A stretch of 64,000 nt of DNA from Trema orientale (lineage: Eukaryota > Streptophyta > Magnoliopsida > Rosales > Cannabaceae): positions 190,357 through 254,356 of the forward strand of contig JXTC01000011.1 in NCBI GenBank assembly GCA_002914845.1. Reading direction: 5' to 3'. Below, piece after piece: positions 48,468 through 60,655 of the stretch (positions are counted from its first letter, which is position 1; each line of letters begins with the position of its first letter). Made by a program: the position numbers and the translations under genes. A model generated the notes under the pieces. That model saw only the letters and a list, made by a program, of their open reading frames with translations. It had not been told where the DNA came from and searched no databases.

Positions 48468-49079
48468 AGAGTTCCTTTGGACTTGAAATTGGGTCGTGGT
48501 TATTTGCATAGATTCTACTTTTTCTTTTTTTAGGTTATAAAGCGTTGTAGGTTTTCATGTTTGAGGGATGAATTCAGGGTTTTTTTTTTTGCAAACTGGA
48601 GCTGCAGCCAATTGTTTATTTGAAAGCTCTATTATGGTGAAGCCCCATTTGGCTGCTATGTTTCCTCTTTAGTCACAATTTCTTATCTTAGTTGCTTTTA
48701 TCTATTGCATATGGTAAGATTTATTCCCGTTGTGCGCGTAGACATGACTAATTGAATTTTAGGAGCTAGCCGGAATGAGGAAGAGATCTACTAAACAATA
48801 TGGCACAGAAATTGTTCCTCCTTCCTCCTTACTTGAGAGAAAGGAGTAATTATGCGGTTGAGAAGGCCAATTAGTATAGCATATGTTTAATATTGATGAA
48901 TTCTAAATTGTTTTCATAAGCAAAGTTAGATTTAAGTTATTTTAAATTTAAAGGGAAATTACCATGAATGACCTAGTATATGTTTCTTGTGGAAACCCTG
49001 TACTTTTGTAAACATTCATTGGTACTCGGTGTTTTTTTTAAAAAAAAAAAATAATAATAATAATATGGGGATTGGGGCA
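48468..49079 (+). other. 3' flank of RuvB-like 2
   Basis: Probable 3' untranslated region to about 48640, then AT-rich spacer. A short run of AATAATAAT follows an A run at about 49045. No gene. Confidence 0.5.
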
Positions 49080-49139
49080 ACTAAGGGTAGCCAACCTTCT
49101 GCTAAAACATGAGATTGGCATCTCCAAATCCCGCTGGGT

Positions 49140-49720
49140 GAATCCCCAATCACGAGATCTAGCATTATCGAGTGTTTAATTGGATTAGGTGACTAACATA
49201 ACCAATATCATGGGTGGGCCATCACACCACTTGCAGTCACAATCGAGCGTCCAGTTGGATTAGATGACTAGTGTAGGCAGTATTCCAAGCTCTGAACCCT
49301 ACCAATGGATCCCCAATAACAAGGGACCTGATACTATCAAATGTCCAATTGGATTAGGTGATTAACGTAGGCAATATCCCCAAGTGGACCAGTGTACCAC
49401 TCGCAGATGCTATTGAGTGTTCAATTGGATTAGGCGACTAACGTAGGCAATATCTGGGATGGGTCAATTTGCGGATCCCCAATGACAAGGTACCTGACAC
49501 CATCAAATATCCAATTGGATTAGATGACTAACGTAGGCAGTATCCCTAGGTGGGCCAGCGTGCCACTCACAGACGCTATTGAGTGTTCAACTGGATTAGG
49601 TGACTAACGCAGGCAATATCCGGGGTGGATCAATGCGTCAATTGTAGACACCATCTAGTGTCTAGTAATATTAGATGACTAATTTAGGCAGTATCCTAAG
49701 ATGGGCCAACACTCCAGCAC
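49140..49720. repeat. Minisatellite, about 7 units of ~76 and ~90 bp in alternation
   Basis: The anchor TTGGATTAGRTGACTAACGTAGGC recurs at 49181, 49256, 49350, 49426, 49516, 49592 and, weaker, about 49679. Spacings alternate roughly 75/92, which gives a dimer of about 166-170 bp. Each unit also holds a CGCTATTGAGTGTTCAA or CCATCAAATATCCAA variant and GGGTGGGCCAG. Sequence after it (AACCCGATATTGCCTGGCCGC) is not part of the array. Confidence 0.8.
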
Positions 49721-49799
49721 CACTCACAAACACTGGGTGAAGTTAAGCTAGGACAAATCTCACCCCAGACTCAAACCCGATATTGCCTGGCCGCAGTCC

Positions 49800-50559
49800 C
49801 CCAACCATAGTCGGGGTCAATATGTCATTTATACCAAATTGTTTCATGATAATTCTCCAAGATAAAGAACTTTTTTGTTTTGTGGCACACGTTAAAAAAG
49901 AGAACAACATAGTTTTCAAATAGGGTTGTGTTGTGCTAGTAAATTCCTTTCGTACTTAGCAAAGGGAATTTTTGTAAAAGGAAATTATCTGTGTATGAAA
50001 GAGCACCAGCTCCTAGATTATGTTTGGTAGAAGGAAGACTAAAAGATAAAAGAGAAAGAGGATAAAGACACATAATTCAAGTGAGGATAATAGAGATGTA
50101 TGTGGGGAAATTTTCTTAATTGTTTGTGCATGAGAGAAAGGTAATAAAACAATATTTGGAATAAAACTAGCTGACAATAAATATAGAAATATTTTATTCA
50201 AAAAATTACAATTTTATCCATAATTAGTGTTTTATGTATTTATGTAGCCTAATTTAATTTAGTTAAATAATCACTCTACTTTTATATTATACTTCAGTTT
50301 TTCCCTTTCACCTTGGAAGGATTATGTAAGTTAATTGAATGTTTACTTCTATTATGGTTGCAAACTCAATGTGATTGATAAACACATACCTTCGATGTTA
50401 AGGGCTTTGATAGAAAATAAATAAATTTGTATTCCTATTTTTTTCATTCTCATAATCTTTCCTATCAAATAATCATTCCTCTCAAAATCTACTTATTATT
50501 CTTTCCACCCTCTTACTTCTTCTATTTCTCGCTTCTCCTATACCAAACATAATTATATA
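49800..50559. other. Intergenic DNA, no gene seen
   Basis: AT-rich, with scattered short frames that match nothing recognised. Confidence 0.45.
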
Positions 50560-50917
50560 GGCCCTGTTTGGTTTACCTATTTGAATGAGTGTATTTAAAT
50601 GAAAATTGTGGAATGTGTTATAATTGGAATGAGAGACATTTGAAGTGAAATACAGTAAAATGAGATATAATTAGAATGTAAGACATTAGAATGGACCATT
50701 CAAGAACACCTGGTAGACTCTATTATTATTCTAAGAAAAAACTCATTCTAATGGTTGATGTGACTGATGAATCATTTGAATAGAAAAACTAAATTGTTGA
50801 ACCAAATACTTATTACAAAAGACCATTTAAATGGAAAAACTGGAATTGTTGAAATAAACATCCATTTCAATTGGTTTTCCATTTGAATATAATGGAATTA
50901 TTGAACCAAATTGACCC
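50560..50917. mobile_element. MITE, second copy of the 11889-12248 family
   Basis: 358 bp, starts GGCCCTGTTTGGTTTACC and ends GAACCAAATTGACCC. The interior aligns with the first copy (ATTGTGGAATG.GTTATAATTGGAATG). The flanks show ATA on both sides, a possible 3-bp duplication. More decayed than the first copy. Confidence 0.7.
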
Positions 50918-52282
50918 ATATTATTAAACTCAACAGGTATAAAAAGGTCTAGATCCCAATATTATTAGAACAAAAATCCCAACTATCTAACTCCATTAAT
51001 TTACACCCACCAAGTCAATTTCTAGAAATTGTTTTTCAATTTAATTCTCATAGACTAGTTAATGAAACTAGTTAATGAAACCAAAGTCTGATTTAAACAC
51101 ATTTATAACGTCAGTGAATGATATGAAAGGGTCATCAAAGACTAAAGAATACTTGTTAAAATTACATTGGGTGCTCCAACATCTTTTAAAGTTCACCTAC
51201 CAAATTTATGACAACGAAATAGTATGCCATATTTTAAGTTACATGGAATCTCATACCTAATTGGAGATGTACTTACATAGTTTACTTCTCTTATTCCACA
51301 ATGCTCTATTTATTAGAGCACCAAAAAGTAATAAAAACATGAGAAAATGTAAATAATTCAAAACCCAAAATTATGCTTAAGGAACCCTGTCATTTGTGCT
51401 GCTTAAGCACATCATGATAAAGACTAGAGTATACGGTGTTCTGATAGAGAATAAAGAAACAATAAATACTGACAAAACTAGATAGGCGAAAAAGAAAATC
51501 AGAATCTAATTAAAATCTTAATTTAAGATATTATAGTGGCCAGAAAATAATTTTCTCACGTGTCTTTAATTTTTCTTCTTTTTTTTTTTTTTTGAATTGT
51601 TTTCATACATAAGGATGTCCTTAAATTTTGTATGTCTTGTTGTTCTTGTGTTAGGGAATAAATAAAAAGGCTTGGTTTTACATGGAGGTCATATATGCAC
51701 AATTAATTGCAGGCTTGCGGTAGACAGTTTTATTTCTACCAAAGCAAATGAAAGAAGTTGGTGGCATATAAAACAACAATAACAACGAAGTCCCCAATGG
51801 TAATTAGCCAGGTTATAAATTAAAACACCTATATTTTATATGCACTCGAAGAAATAAGAACTTTTAAATTCTAAATTCTCTTATTTAGAGCTGGATTTCA
51901 ACTTAATGGCCTTTGTGACCAATTGCAACATACTTGCTTATTATAAAAATAAGCATAATAGTATGTCCACCTGAGGAGTGGACAGTGGTGTCAACTCCAA
52001 TATTTTAAAATTCAAAGTATGTGCAGACATAAAGTGGTCCAGATGATAATTAAAATGCTTAAAAGCTATGTCTCAGCTCCATATTAAAAATAAAACAGAG
52101 ATACCAAATCTCTCAAAAGCATATTAATTTAAAGATCCATCCGAAAACAAGGAACTCATTTCAAACTTTTGTCGCTTTCTCCTACTACAATCTTATAACC
52201 CTCGCGTAAAAAAATAAAATAACAAACTACAGTCTTATAACACTTGCGTAAAAAAATAAAATAATAAAACAGATAAATTATA
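50918..52282. other. Intergenic DNA with a short tandem repeat before the LTR
   Basis: No gene seen. Near the right end, TCTTATAACACTTGCGTAAAAAAATAAAATAATAAAAC-type units occur at about 52185 and 52230 and once more after the LTR at about 53065, so the LTR landed in a small tandem repeat. Confidence 0.5.
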
Positions 52283-52287
52283 ATTAT

Positions 52288-53034
52288 TGTGGGGCCCACT
52301 TTCGGACCTTACGCCACGTGGTCAAATAAACGGCAAAACAGGTGGCAAGAAATCCGCCATGTGACACGTATACGGGAAGATCACTTGGGTCACGTAGTTT
52401 GCACGTGACGCAGTTGGGCCTCCTGCAGGTTGTCGTGGGCCGGAGCCGAATCTATCCCAGACCCTGGACGGGTTCGGCCCAACCAGACCCTTACCACGAC
52501 GACTGAGGGTCAGAAGCCTTAAGGGTCTTCCGACGGAAGACCACTGTGGCAGCGCATAGTTCCAGACCCAGACAATGCATTTAATGCGATCCTGGGTAGG
52601 TGTGCGCATTGAGCCGGACGCCCTGACAGAACGGCGGGTTGTCAAGTTCCCTCCCTGCTGAGCTCAAGACAGGGGGCGACAGCAGGAGTTAGGTCACATC
52701 AATTAGGAGAAATCACGACAACTTTGGCCCGTGATTTCCGGTTCGGGTCATAATGAGGAAGGGTACTTGATTCTGGAATTGCGAACCAACAGTACTCCGA
52801 TCCCGGGAATATAAATACGACCCGTATCCTTTTAAACAAAAAAAAAAAAGGGGGGAAAAATCTTACAAAAAAAGAGATCACTTAGTCCTCTCTGAAAAAC
52901 ATATTTCTAACTTAAGAATCGGAGAATTTTTGCAGGTGCCGACCCTCGTCTCCTCCAATTCAACTTGGAGTTAGTAGCAGTCCGAGACAGCAGAAACACG
53001 TGAGACGTGACCGTTGGTAAGAATTGTGCCAACA
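52288..53034 (+). mobile_element. Solo LTR (TG...CA, TSD ATTAT), possibly Ty3/gypsy
   Basis: 747 bp, from TGTGGGGCCCACTTTCGG to AATTGTGCCAACA, between exact ATTAT repeats (52283-52287 and 53035-53039). It is far richer in GC than its surroundings. A promoter-like AATATAAATACGAC lies at about 52808, before a CT-poor leader. No internal region remains. The GGGGCCCAC start and length are like some gypsy LTRs, but family is not certain. Confidence 0.8.
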
Positions 53035-53581
53035 ATTATGATTAGTTGGTTATAGACTAAAATCTTATAACACTTGCGGAAAAAAATAAAATAATAAAAC
53101 AGATAAATTATAATTATGATTAACGGGTTATAGACTAACTAACATCACTGGTACTCAAAGATACGCATAGCATTATTTAAAATAACAAGCACGAGGTAGA
53201 GCAACTATAGATTTGATAACTGAGGCCCTTCATGTGCCCAAAAAAATAGTCACAATATAGTCAAAAATAAGTCGGGCCTTTTTGGTAGTGAGATTCACCA
53301 AAGATGGGCATCATGGTTATTTTATTCCATTTCCTTTTTTTTTTATTTTTTTTTTCAAAAGTTAAAAAAGATTATCCTTCAATCAAGCTCTATTTTAAGT
53401 ACCAACACACTTTGGTAAAAAGCATATTGGAATAAAGTAAAGGGCAATATCACACCGTGGGGCCGCATTTGGAATAAATATACAATGTTCTAGTCTTAAG
53501 TCTTTTAAATCCATAACTACCTTAAAAACAACTTAATATCGAAGACCATACAAACCTAACATTATACACCTATTTCTATTC
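53035..53581. other. Spacer after the LTR, up to the GT34 gene end
   Basis: It begins with a further copy of the TCTTATAACACTTGCG repeat, then AT-rich DNA that probably includes the 3' untranslated region of the minus-strand gene. Confidence 0.45.
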
Positions 53582-54961
53582 CTAATCTCTTGAGCCAGGA
53601 TAATCAAACGGCACATCAGAGACAGAAGAATCCAGTAGGTGCGGGTGCATGAAACCATACTTGCGAAGCACCTGATTATCAGCAAAATTCAAGGCTTTTC
53701 GCATACCATCCCAACACGATTGGCCCGAGTACATCTGATTGTGGTTCCCACTACAAGGCTGACAGCCAGTGAAATGCGTGATAAAGGGTCTTCTCCAGCT
53801 CCCTTTCCCGTACCCTGCCTCACCCAAATGCTCCTCCCTAAACGCACCGTATTGCTCGCTCACTTTCTCTGCGTGCCTTCTCCTCAACTTCGCGTCTGTT
53901 CGTTCTATCTCCGCGTACCTCTCGGTGATGTTATCGAGTGTCTTCACTATCTCTTCCCAATACCCTTCGAAATAGTACTCGCTCTCTAAATAAATCCTGT
54001 CCGCCCATCTCTCTTTCTCCTTGTAGATCAAGTACGCCAGGCCCGTCTGATCGTCTGACTCCGGAAACGCCTTGTCCGGAAACGTTGACCTCAGAACCCC
54101 ACCCCACTTCTCGTAGTCCGGCGTCTGTGGGCCCATCTTGGCCCAGACATCGATGAAGTCCATGGACCATTGACAGTTCCTGATCAAGAACACGCCGGCG
54201 TTCAGGCCCGTCCAACTGTGCTCCTCGTGAATGAGGTGGGCCCACCCGTGAACCACAAGGTTGTTACCCTTGTACCGCTCCAGGGGGAGCTTGAACTCCA
54301 TGTCGGTGAACAACGCGTCCGAGTCGACCCACCAGATCCACTCGGCCTCCGGGTGGGCCATCATGGCGGCCCGGACCACCGGGAGCTTGGCCCAGTACGA
54401 GCCCATCTTGGGGTGGAGATGGGCGTTGTTGTAGAAGATGTCGTAGCCGTGGATTCGGCAGTAGTCCACCTTGTTCTTGAAGAACCTGAGCAGCAGGTGA
54501 TCGCCAATGGGATTCTTACACGCGGACGGCTGTGATCCCGTCAGCATAAGAATCCGCTCACGCGCGCCGTTGATGTACGAAGGGTGCTTCCTCAGCCACT
54601 CGATCCGCTTCTCGTCCCAATCCTTGACCGTCTTCTCAATCGAGTAGCTCTCTCCCGGGTCGTCGTAGAAGGTCCTCTCGGGCGAGTCACGGCGCAGGTT
54701 GGGACCGTTCGCACTCCCGGCGCATTTTATCGCCTCTTCTTCTCTTTTGGGTGGTTTGAAGATGGTGCGTTCAAAATCAGGGCCGGGGTTGGGGTTGGGG
54801 CTGGCGATGGAGAAGAGAGACCAAACCACCAAAAGGGCAATGAAGACTCCACCCAGAAAGAGCAACCCGTCTGAAATCCACACCGACACTTTGCTCCGGA
54901 GAGTGGGTTTCGCCATTGGAGAAGCTCCGGAGTGGGCTGATGAGAACTCGGGGGACACCAT
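53582..54961 (-). CDS. GT34 family glycosyltransferase (galactosyltransferase-like), single exon, 459 aa
   Basis: Golgi type II membrane enzyme of CAZy family GT34, which in plants contains xyloglucan xylosyltransferases and galactomannan alpha-1,6-galactosyltransferases. The sequence most resembles the galactomannan/GT6-type branch: short cytosolic tail, membrane anchor at about residues 31-54, stem, then the catalytic domain from about 130 (ERILMLTGSQPSACKNPIGDH). DxD-type metal/donor site is WWVDSDALF (Asp213-Ser-Asp215), with GLNAGVFLIRN and SDDQTGLAYL downstream and the family motif HFTGCQPCSGNHN at 396-408. One N-glycosylation site is at NIT 344. Start: the frame is open for 100 codons further upstream, but that part is low complexity and lies before the MVSPEF start that gives the usual length, so the internal ATG was chosen. 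Sugar donor and acceptor are not decided by sequence. Confidence 0.9.
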   Translation of the reverse strand: MVSPEFSSAHSGASPMAKPTLRSKVSVWISDGLLFLGGVFIALLVVWSLFSIASPNPNPGPDFERTIFKPPKREEEAIKCAGSANGPNLRRDSPERTFYDDPGESYSIEKTVKDWDEKRIEWLRKHPSYINGARERILMLTGSQPSACKNPIGDHLLLRFFKNKVDYCRIHGYDIFYNNAHLHPKMGSYWAKLPVVRAAMMAHPEAEWIWWVDSDALFTDMEFKLPLERYKGNNLVVHGWAHLIHEEHSWTGLNAGVFLIRNCQWSMDFIDVWAKMGPQTPDYEKWGGVLRSTFPDKAFPESDDQTGLAYLIYKEKERWADRIYLESEYYFEGYWEEIVKTLDNITERYAEIERTDAKLRRRHAEKVSEQYGAFREEHLGEAGYGKGSWRRPFITHFTGCQPCSGNHNQMYSGQSCWDGMRKALNFADNQVLRKYGFMHPHLLDSSVSDVPFDYPGSRD

Positions 54962-55257
54962 TAAAAAAAGGGTCGAGAGGGACAGTTGGGAAATGGGTAG
55001 GGACGAATAGGGCTTAGTTTTGTCTCGGCTCGATGGTGACCTAATGGCGAGGATTAGCGGCCATCGGTGGAGTTTGTAAGCTTCTGCTGCGTACGAATCA
55101 GAGACTGGGGGGTTTAGGTTAGTGAGAGTGAGTGACTGAGACTGAAAAGAGATGTGTAATAAAAAGGATAAGGGCGTCGGTTTTGGAGCGCCGGATATGC
55201 TATAATGCGCCATAAAGGGGGTGACCAACGGGAGGGGGTCCCACTGGTGTGAACGTG

Positions 55258-55305
55258 CCACGTGGTTAGACAGTTTTAATTCTGGCAGCTTGACTATGAC
55301 ACGTG
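55258..55305 (-). promoter_or_regulatory. Pair of G-box/ABRE motifs upstream of the GT34 gene
   Basis: CCACGTGG at 55258-55265 and CACGTG at 55300-55305 (in ACACGTGG) lie 297 to 345 bases upstream of the chosen start. Such ACGT cores bind bZIP and bHLH factors and often go with light or ABA response. Both motifs fall within a locally GC-richer promoter. Confidence 0.5.
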
Positions 55306-58088
55306 GAATATAATCCCAAGCAGTATATGGAGTTAAAAACTTTTTTCAACTTTTGCTTTTGGGCTTTTGGCCAAGTTCCGCATGTAAAGCAAAATTTACC
55401 AGTTTTTACGTTGCGTTGTCGGTGCCTTGGTTCACGAAAATGGGGGTTCAATAACTTTTTAAGTCGATGACAATACCGTATGCAAGGATATTATGGTAAT
55501 TTTGTAGGGACAATAGCAGATGGAGCTCGTGGAAGGAGTAATGAAAGGTGTGTTATTTGCTTTGGTATATTTATAAGTAGGTCATCAGTCGAGTTGTGTG
55601 GATGCGAGGAGTTGCATGCAGATTTTTGAAGTTTTGGTTGGACCATGTGGCAAGATGAAAAAGAGTCTCAAGTTAATTTTGAGAAAGGAGAATTATCCGT
55701 ATGAGACAATAATATATAGTTGAAAAGGTTGAAAATCATTTCATCCATTTCCTCTATGTATGTATTACATTCAAGCCGTTTATTTTTGACACGCTTAATA
55801 GTTATAGAGTTCAGAGTTTAAAAGACCATAAAAGTTGGGGAGTAGTCTCCTTCATGAGTCAAAAATTGATGAAGGTGCCGACAAGGGTATGAGTGCTTTA
55901 CTACTTTGTATTCTTTATTCATTGTAAAAGAGTGGAAGACCCAAGAAAGTTAATGATTTTTGGATGAAATTGATCAGCAGCATCAGCTTTATAGGGGAAA
56001 ATTATCCTTCAATCATGCAATAGTTCATGCCCCGAGAATATTGATTAAGATAATTATTTGGACCAACAATAATATTTCCTTAGAAATATTGACTTCGATA
56101 ACATAAATTGGTCTTCCTGAAATTAATTTCCTTTTTGCTAAATTTACGCAATTAATCGAGATTTGCAACAAGGCTGAAATTCGTAACGTCCCTTTCTTTA
56201 TTTCAATTTTATGTGTTGCTTTCTATTTTGGTTTTTTTTTATATAGACACACACAATTATGTCCATACATGACCCAACACTGAGATTAAGAAACGTAATG
56301 CTCGTAAGTCACATAACTAGCTAACACGTACGTCGTCAACTAAGCTAGCAATACTTAAACTTGTAGCAAAAAGAAAGACAAAGCGTGAAACAATCTCTTA
56401 TCACATATTAAATTTCAAACAAATATAGAGAATCAAAACTATCAACGTGGAACCCAGATTGAGCAGCCGCGGGCCACAAGTTGGTCGTCAGAGTCCATTC
56501 AGTAGGGTCACTAGGGTTCTAGTTGGGCTACCGTGGGCGGCCCGATAATGGGTAGCTTGGCCCAATATATGAGACTAGAGAGGCTTTGGAATAAACGACA
56601 TAGTTTAGAGTATTTATAAGAAATGGCCTTTTTCAAGTAAATTTAAATAATGGCCGTTATAAATGGCCATATTATAATTTTATTTCGATAAATGGCCGTT
56701 TTTTTAGTTGATATATTTTATATAAAGTAAATCAATTTTTGAAAAATTATATCAATCTTTCGAAAAATAAATCAATTTTTTAAAAAATAAATTAATTTTT
56801 AGAAAAATAGATAAAATGGTCATTATTCAAATAATTTTTGAAATTCGGCTATTTTTAAAAAATAATTGAAAAACGGCCATTTTGCAAACTCTGGTTCAAA
56901 ATTTGGCCATTTGGCTAAAAAGCCCCATCGTTCATTATATTGGATACTGGATAGTCAATAGTAGTCAATAGTCATTGGTCAACCTTGTTCTCAGAATAGA
57001 TCATGATCAAATTCTACCATTGATGCGGTTTTAGACAGAAACAAAAAGTTGCTTTGCCACTATCTCTGAAATTTGTTTTTGGTGCGATTGAAGTAAAGCC
57101 GCAAAGGGTTCTAATTATGGTCGAAGCAGGATTTTGAGGTATGCCGGATTTGTTTCCAAGGCACGATTGCTGCTGATTTGGTAGGTAATTTGTGTTTTAT
57201 TACTGACATTTTGTATCCTTATTATTATTTTAAAAAATATATATAAAAGGGCTATAGAACTCCAAGTCTCCAAAGACGGTGTGGCCGGTAGCCCTACGTG
57301 ATATACGAATTACTCTAGCTTGTCAATATATTCCGACTAATAAGGTAAAAAAAAGATTCAAATCTAAAATGTGTACAAGATAAATGCCATTTTTTATATT
57401 CCGACTAATAAGATGATAAAATATTCAAATCTAAAATGTGTACAAAATAAACGTCATTTCTTATCATTTCACTTAAGGTTTCTGCTAGACAAAAATTCTT
57501 TTTATTCTTACTTGCACAAATAAATCAAAAGGCATAAATGTTTTATCCCTCAACTCAAATCTTTTTTTGCTCCCTCTCTTTGAAAAATCCTCTTGGTTTT
57601 TTTCTTTTTATTTTTTATTTTTTAATTAAATCCTTTTAATTTTACCAAGTGGGTTTGTATGAATCTTGGTTTCCTAGTTGTACTAGACGCAAAAACATTA
57701 ATAATAATAACAAATCTCTTTTCAATAATTTATTTTTTTATTATCAAAATTTCAATAATTAATATTGTCAGTATGATTTCATGCTTTAATTTTAATATCA
57801 AGGGAACGTATATTTAGATTGGGGGGGAGGGGTTGGCGCCGCAGGCCAAATTGTAGAGGCTGCTATTTTTTATTAGCTAGTTCGGTATTATACTAGTAGT
57901 TTTGTTGAATTTCACTCTTTTGATACTTTCGACTTGCACGCATTAACTGCTTGTTTATTTGGGACCTTTTTATTGCAAAACAAATATTACTTACGCAGGG
58001 TGATGGATATGAATTTGATAAAATCAGAGGCTTAACATCTAGTCATCTAATGCTCTATATTAAACGTCTACATTCCGTAGGCAACAAA
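55306..58088. other. Intergenic DNA with decayed repeats
   Basis: About 56590-56940 is a non-coding repeat with AATGGCC/GGCCATT words at both ends and four AAATCAATTTTTGAAAAA-like units inside. 57331-57470 holds a 68-bp tandem duplication (TTCCGACTAATAAGRT). No gene is recognised. Confidence 0.5.
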
Positions 58089-58162
58089 GCTTTCATAGCT
58101 CAGTTGGTTAGAGCACCCGTTTAGTAAGCGGGAGGTCTTGAGTTCGACTCTCAATGAAAGCA
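58089..58162 (+). tRNA. tRNA-Thr (anticodon AGT)
   Basis: 74 bases fold into a full cloverleaf: acceptor GCTTTCA/TGAAAGC with discriminator A, D arm GCTC/GAGC, anticodon stem CCCGT/GCGGG around TTAGTAA (AGT, reads ACU), and T arm TTGAG-TTCGACT-CTCAA. The A and B boxes are intact. CAACA just upstream (58082-58086) and TTTTT at 58172-58176 fit a plant Pol III start and stop. It is of the nuclear type, not organellar. Confidence 0.96.
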
Positions 58163-58581
58163 AATATTCTATTTTTGCACCGCACAAATTCTAACTGGTC
58201 AGACCTCTAAAAGACCTCTAAGAGTTGGCAATTAAAAAAAAAAAAAAACAATCAAAAATGTATACTTTACATTACTAGGCATTAGCACATAAAACAGTAA
58301 CAATGTAACGTGTGGTTGGATTTGGTAGTGATATATTACAGTCCTTGTTCTCATAGGATTAGTACAGACAGAAAGATCAAACTAGATTTCCAAATCCTTA
58401 TTCCTACTTACCAAATTACATAGGTACAATTTTTTTTTTTTCTTTTCCCTGGATGAAAAGACAGTCTCGGAAACAGAGGTTCTTCCTCAGTTTCCTCTGC
58501 AAGATTGTATTATACTAACCTAATTCACTTGTACATTAAGTGAAAACAAACAAAGATTCTTATCAGTCTAATGTCTCTACT
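58163..58581 (-). other. 3' flank of the heptahelical protein gene
   Basis: Probable 3' untranslated region on the minus strand from about 58581 to 58300, with a long A/T run near 58430. No other gene. Confidence 0.45.
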
Positions 58582-60652
58582 TCAGCAACCCTCCAGGTCT
58601 CGCCATTTGAGGTAAACAAGACCGGCACGATAATGAGTGAACGCCCCAGCCACAACCAATATGTGAAATAGCTGGTGGCTATGCCCTGCAATGTCGAATT
58701 TACCAGGCTTCCATCGCTCGGGAATCCTTGTAGCATAAACTAGTGCTCCAAGGCCATAGAAAGCACCCATCAGGACCTCGTAACCTGTCGTGTGGAGAAC
58801 CTCAGGTCGGCCCCAGAACAAGTAAAGCTTGTGCATGATCGGTGCAACACCGGACAAGCCCATGCCAAAGAAGAGAGACGCACGAATGGTGCGGAATTCA
58901 GGGTTTTGAAAGACTGGCAAGAGCGAAACCAAGATCGTGGCGATTCCCAGGATGGTTATGAAGCCCATGTAGAGGTTGCAGAAGAAAGGGTAGCACATGA
59001 AGGAGTAGTAGACAGGAGGGTAGAAGGAAGTAGAAATCAGGGCTGCAATTCCGGCGTAGTCAAGCCTGAGCATGATGTAAGACAGCCGCTCTGAGTGGCA
59101 AGAGAGAAGATGGCATGTGCTGCTGGCTAGCAAGCAGAACATGGCGCCGCCCATGAAGGCAAAAAATGGCCATCTTGTGATTGGTCTCACCATGAGAGGG
59201 GCTATTATGTTTGCAAAATCCTCCTTCAAGCTACGCTGCATCAATGAAAATTTTAGAAATAGGAAACCATTAGCTCCATGTAACTCACTTTGAAAGATAG
59301 AAGCCATGCTCTAGACGTCTCTTTCCTCTTCCACCTAGCCAACATGCAAAAATTTATACTAAAACAAGAATAAAATCCTGGAGTTCAGTCTATACAACAA
59401 AATAATGGAGTGTTGACTTGCAGAGTGTTAAAACACTCACAAAACAAGGTTAATTTATAAATAGTATGAAGGAAACTCAAATCCAAATCAACTTGTGAAA
59501 CATAAGAGGAAAAAGAAGAGCATTCTTGAGGTTTTGAGGGAAAAGGACAAACTGAAACACTATAATAAGATAAGTCTTGCAACGAGTCTAATGACAACTT
59601 TCTACCGAAAGGACATGACGCAAAAGTGAAACCATAAAAGCTTATAGCACAAGGTTTAAGAATAAATATCATGTAATTGGGATATAATCTGTCGTATCAT
59701 TTTAAGGCTTAGATAAAGAAGTGCCGTACCAGAACACAAATATCAGTGGAGTTTCCATGGGAGAATCGCTCAGGCAAACAATTATACAAAATTTCCATAA
59801 CATGCCAACCCGAGAGGGATGGAAGCAGATCCATAGAAGGCAGGGTACTCTTTAACTCCTTAAGTCTGTGTAGATCAGGCATGTTGGGTAAGGAAGGAAG
59901 ACATTCTTGCAATTTATGCAGATCAGCCCTTTTCAACACATCAGGAACATGTAGAGTATGGAGATCAACAACCTTTGGAACCTTCATTGCAGTGTATATG
60001 GTCAGGGAAAGGAAAAGAAAGAACCCGATTAAATGCCTGCACAAGTTATAATCAAAACAAATTACTCTGACAATTTGGTGTCCTATTATCACATAAGATC
60101 CCATATCCAAATTTTTAACATGAGTCTTAAGAGCAGGGAATAAAAGTACAAGAGCAGGGAACTGTTCCAATATGTAACAAGTCAATTCCAACAATTTCAA
60201 AACAAGTATGAACCATTTGACTCTTACAGAAAAAGGGATCTTGTAACTTTGTTTTCTTATTACGGTTACCTATCAGACAACTTACGACTACCGTATTTTT
60301 AACTTCAGCTATTCCCTTGAATGATCTTTTAAAACAATAAAATAATTTGCCAGACTGATAGAGTAACACAAACGATAGAATAGAAGCCTTACGTCCAAAC
60401 ATTTAGTGTCTCGTTATGAATGCTAAAGATGCTTAGCAAGACATGTTTTAATGGCCATTCGGATCGATAGTGGCGAAGAATGTACTCATTGTCCCTCAAA
60501 TATCCGGGCAACGAGTGGTACTCAACGAGCTGATATTTCACCTTCTTCCAAAGCCTCTTTCCTTTAGCCTCCCTTGACGAACCCCCCTGGCTGCTCTCCA
60601 TCGTCTCAGAAGACACTTTCGAATCCTCACGTTTCTTACTTTCACCACTCAT
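58582..60652 (-). CDS. Heptahelical (PAQR/AdipoR-like) membrane protein, 3 coding exons, 406 aa
   Basis: Member of the progestin/adiponectin receptor-like family; the plant heptahelical proteins (HHP) are linked to abiotic-stress, sugar and hormone responses, and some help release membrane-bound MYB factors. Exons on the minus strand: 60652-60393, 60036-59730, 59235-58582, GT-AG introns, frame preserved. A charged N-terminus (MSGESKKREDSK) leads to YLRDNEYILRHYRSEWP and HNETLN(V)WTH, the usual entry to TM1. A long hydrophilic loop full of PDLH.L repeats lies in exon 2. Zinc-site residues are all there: His231 (STCHLL), Asp248 (LDYAG), His376 and His380 (HSHQLFH). Seven hydrophobic segments fit. 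The length and long first loop are like HHP4/HHP5-type proteins. The fold allows hydrolase chemistry in animal relatives; its substrate here is unknown. Confidence 0.93.
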
Positions 60653-60655
60653 CTC

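Noticed and set aside
49140-49720. CRISPR-like array
   Set aside because: Eukaryotic DNA; units are 76-90 bp and vary along their whole length, as in a minisatellite.
51075-51260. 61-codon frame resembling a gag-like piece (KTKEYLLKLHWVLQHL)
   Set aside because: Too short and without neighbours to support a retroelement call.
53639-55010. Plus-strand frames opposite the GT34 gene
   Set aside because: Shadows of a GC-rich coding exon; no splice or start support.
54962-55261. 100-codon upstream extension of the GT34 frame
   Set aside because: Open in frame but low complexity, before the membrane anchor typical of the family; the internal ATG gives normal length.
58089-58162. Organelle-derived tRNA insertion
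   Set aside because: The sequence fits a nuclear tRNA-Thr with Pol III signals, and flanks show no organelle DNA.
58792-59094. Plus-strand frame opposite the heptahelical gene
   Set aside because: Antisense shadow of exon 3.
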